Origin: Strigamia acuminata
Lineage: Eukaryota > Arthropoda > Chilopoda > Geophilomorpha > Linotaeniidae
DNA length: 64,000 nt
Direction of reading: 5' to 3'
Assembly (NCBI GenBank): GCA_949358305.1
Contig: OX442319.1
Span: 4,216,001-4,280,000, forward strand
Of this stretch, positions 62,236-64,000 are shown in pieces. The notes below the pieces were generated by a model. It did not search any database and was not told the origin of the DNA. It saw only the letters and a list, made by a program, of their open reading frames with translations. A program made the position numbers and the translations under genes. Numbering within the stretch: the first letter of the stretch is position 1; every line of letters starts with the position of its first letter.

Positions 62236-62659
62236 GCATTGCATTTACGACTTTATTCACCTTCCATATTCAGCGTTTGCACATTACATTACATTATAAT
62301 TCAAAAAAATATATTTAATTCTTTTTTTTTACTTTTCGCTTTTTACTAACAAAAATATTCAATCCATTATTTATTTCACACTGAATTTTTCATGTTCCGC
62401 TGAGCGAGTGTGCCTAAAATTGACTTAAGGTACGAAAAAAGTATCATTTTCGTAAAATAACTCATTTTTACATGCAAAATTGACATGGAAATTAAACAAT
62501 ATTCATTTTTAGCACGCATGCAAAAGTTTGAAATGGATCTTTTTGTGTAAAAATGTATTATTACGTGCAAAAAATCGTGAAAAAAAATAAGTAAGCTGTA
62601 AAAATCGAGTCAAAATATTTAAAAACAGTAAAAATAGTGTATAATAATGGTCAAAATTA

Positions 62660-62895
62660 ATCTGAGGTTGGGGCAGGAAGGGTTAAAGCCCCCATTTCAG
62701 GTGGAGGCCTCAGGCTGGCCACAGGTGGTCTTTAAGCCCTTGTCGACAGAATGCTTGTCTGGCGTGTGTCGACAGATAGACTGTCGAGACAATGCCTGGC
62801 ACAGGTGTCGAGGGATAGACTGTCGATAGATTGCCTGTCGACAGATTGCCTGTCGACAGATTGCCTTGTCGACGGATAGACTGTCGATAGACTGC
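62660..62895. repeat. GTCGAC-rich repeat, right (inverted) copy
   Basis: Inverted counterpart of 57853-58090, sharing CAGGTGGAGGCC, CAGGCTGGCCACAGGTGG, GACAGAATGCTTGTCTGGCG and AGATAGACTGTCGA. It has more GTCGACAGATTGCC units than the left copy. Confidence 0.8.
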
Positions 62896-62959
62896 TACCC
62901 CATCGATTTTTACAGTTTTGGGACAGAAAATGCAAAAATTGTTTTATATGTGAAAACCT

Positions 62960-64000
62960 CTCATCTATAATAAACATATTTTTGAATGTTGCGGAGTATT
63001 TTATTAAATAAATGATGTTTTATAACTAGCTTTGATAGTTGTAAAGTAAAAATTCCGCCTTGATGCTTCACTGCGACGAAACGTGGCACTCTGATGAAAA
63101 TAAACCAAAAAAGTAAACCAACTGACCAATACTGACGTTGTATTGGGGAATGAATTCCGAGCCCATACGGATGTGTGAGTTTGGCGTGCATGGCATTCGA
63201 ATTGGCGACCGGTAAATACTTATTTCCGCCTATTTCGAGGAATATGAGAAGGAGGTTTTCTGAGTTCAAAGAAAAAAAGTTTTATAAAATCGAATGTTCT
63301 CGTCAGTCTTTGAACGCTTCGGATTGGTAGAGAAATTTTCCATAGAGGAATGGTTCTACACTTATCTAATTTTTAAAAGGATTCCTTCTACCATGAGTAA
63401 TAAAGCCGTAAACAGCGCTGGCGAACCCATGACTGATAAAAAAATATGTTTTCTTCAATAAATCTGGCTTTGGCTCTGCTAAATGGCCCCATTAACCCAA
63501 CTAGCACACAAGTTTTATAAATTCGAATGTTCTAGTAATGAATGAGATGTGGCAAAAGTACAAAGTTAACACTAGAGTGCGAGTGCATCGAGCTTACGCA
63601 TTCGTTTGCACATTGGATTGTGGGATTACGTCAGTTTCCTTTAAAGGTCATGGGAAGAGAAATGAAAATTTTCTCTCATGTCTTCAAAATAACCTGAAAA
63701 AAGGTTATGTAACATTTTTAACTGTCAAACTTACCGGGTATTATTTAAAAGCATTGTTAAACTTCTAACCGAGTAGTAATTGTTCCGCCATGACAGTTTT
63801 TGAAAGTTTATAAATACTGTCACCAGGTGGCGTTATTTATACGTCATCGACGACAAACAAGCAGGTGAATTCAAGCAAAAATTCGTGATTTTAGCATGTT
63901 TTTATGCGTTTGTGATAAAGGAGATGTTAATTTGGATGTTTTAACTACATCTGAGGTTTCATGTGTGTTTTTAGCTATAAAATCAATGTTTTTAGCTACA
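62960..64000. other. No confident gene; one exon-like stretch
   Basis: The minus strand near 63250-63130 reads IGGNKYLPVANSNAMHAK then LTHPYGLGIHSPIQRQYWS, which looks coding, but it lacks assignable borders. 63284-63420 is the second copy of the 14.1-kb dispersed repeat. The remainder shows nothing I can support. Confidence 0.3.

Overview
The window looks like nuclear DNA from an AT-rich invertebrate metazoan. I cannot name the species. The evidence is many short spliced exons with standard GT-AG introns (often 50-100 bp), animal-type genes (a 16-exon atypical protein kinase C, nurim, VWA8, an IFRD1/2-like gene, VAC14 fragments, a C2H2 zinc-finger gene), and a dense load of miniature inverted-repeat transposable elements (MITEs) and decayed retroelements.

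Layout. 1-11.4 kb is a graveyard of LTR-retroelement pieces (BEL/Pao-type gag and protease, CCHC zinc-knuckle gag copies, a pol fragment), with one unrecognised 290-codon ORF and a 199-bp tandem duplication. 12.6-13.5 kb holds nurim on the minus strand. 15.1-22.7 kb holds a complete minus-strand atypical PKC (PB1, C1, kinase, AGC tail) whose introns carry several MITEs, one nested in another. 23-25.3 kb holds repeats, a foldback element and a Copia tail with an LTR. 25.9-31 kb holds two copies of a single-exon leucine-rich-repeat (LRR) gene family on the minus strand, one of them broken. 31.3-41.35 kb is VWA8 on the minus strand, a mitochondrial AAA+/VWA protein, with at least six inverted-repeat elements and two minisatellites in its introns. 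41.8-43.1 kb is a third LRR copy on the plus strand. 43.2-50.2 kb is a mosaic of duplicated exons: two broken VAC14 5' fragments and three paralogous coiled-coil cassettes ending in CaaX boxes. The first of these is joined in frame to a gene with an RPAP3-like N-terminus. 50.6-51.9 kb is the fourth LRR copy, with an in-frame stop. 53.8-54.4 kb is a C2H2 zinc-finger gene with a damaged 3' end, and that end is duplicated at 55.6 kb. 56.2-57.5 kb is an intronless IFRD1/2-like gene. 57.8-62.9 kb is a nested set of inverted repeats rich in GTCGAC motifs, containing orphan exons and a candidate spliced noncoding transcript.

The most notable observations are these. The LRR proteins start with a BC-box and Cul2-box-like motif pair, which suggests Cullin-2 substrate receptors rather than F-box proteins. 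Two of the four LRR paralogs have different stop codons at the same tryptophan codon. The triplicated coiled-coil cassette ends in CIIN, CIIS and CVIN. The aPKC intron at 17.1-18.07 kb consists almost wholly of a MITE inside a MITE. All reading was by eye; exon borders are best estimates from splice consensus and codon phase.
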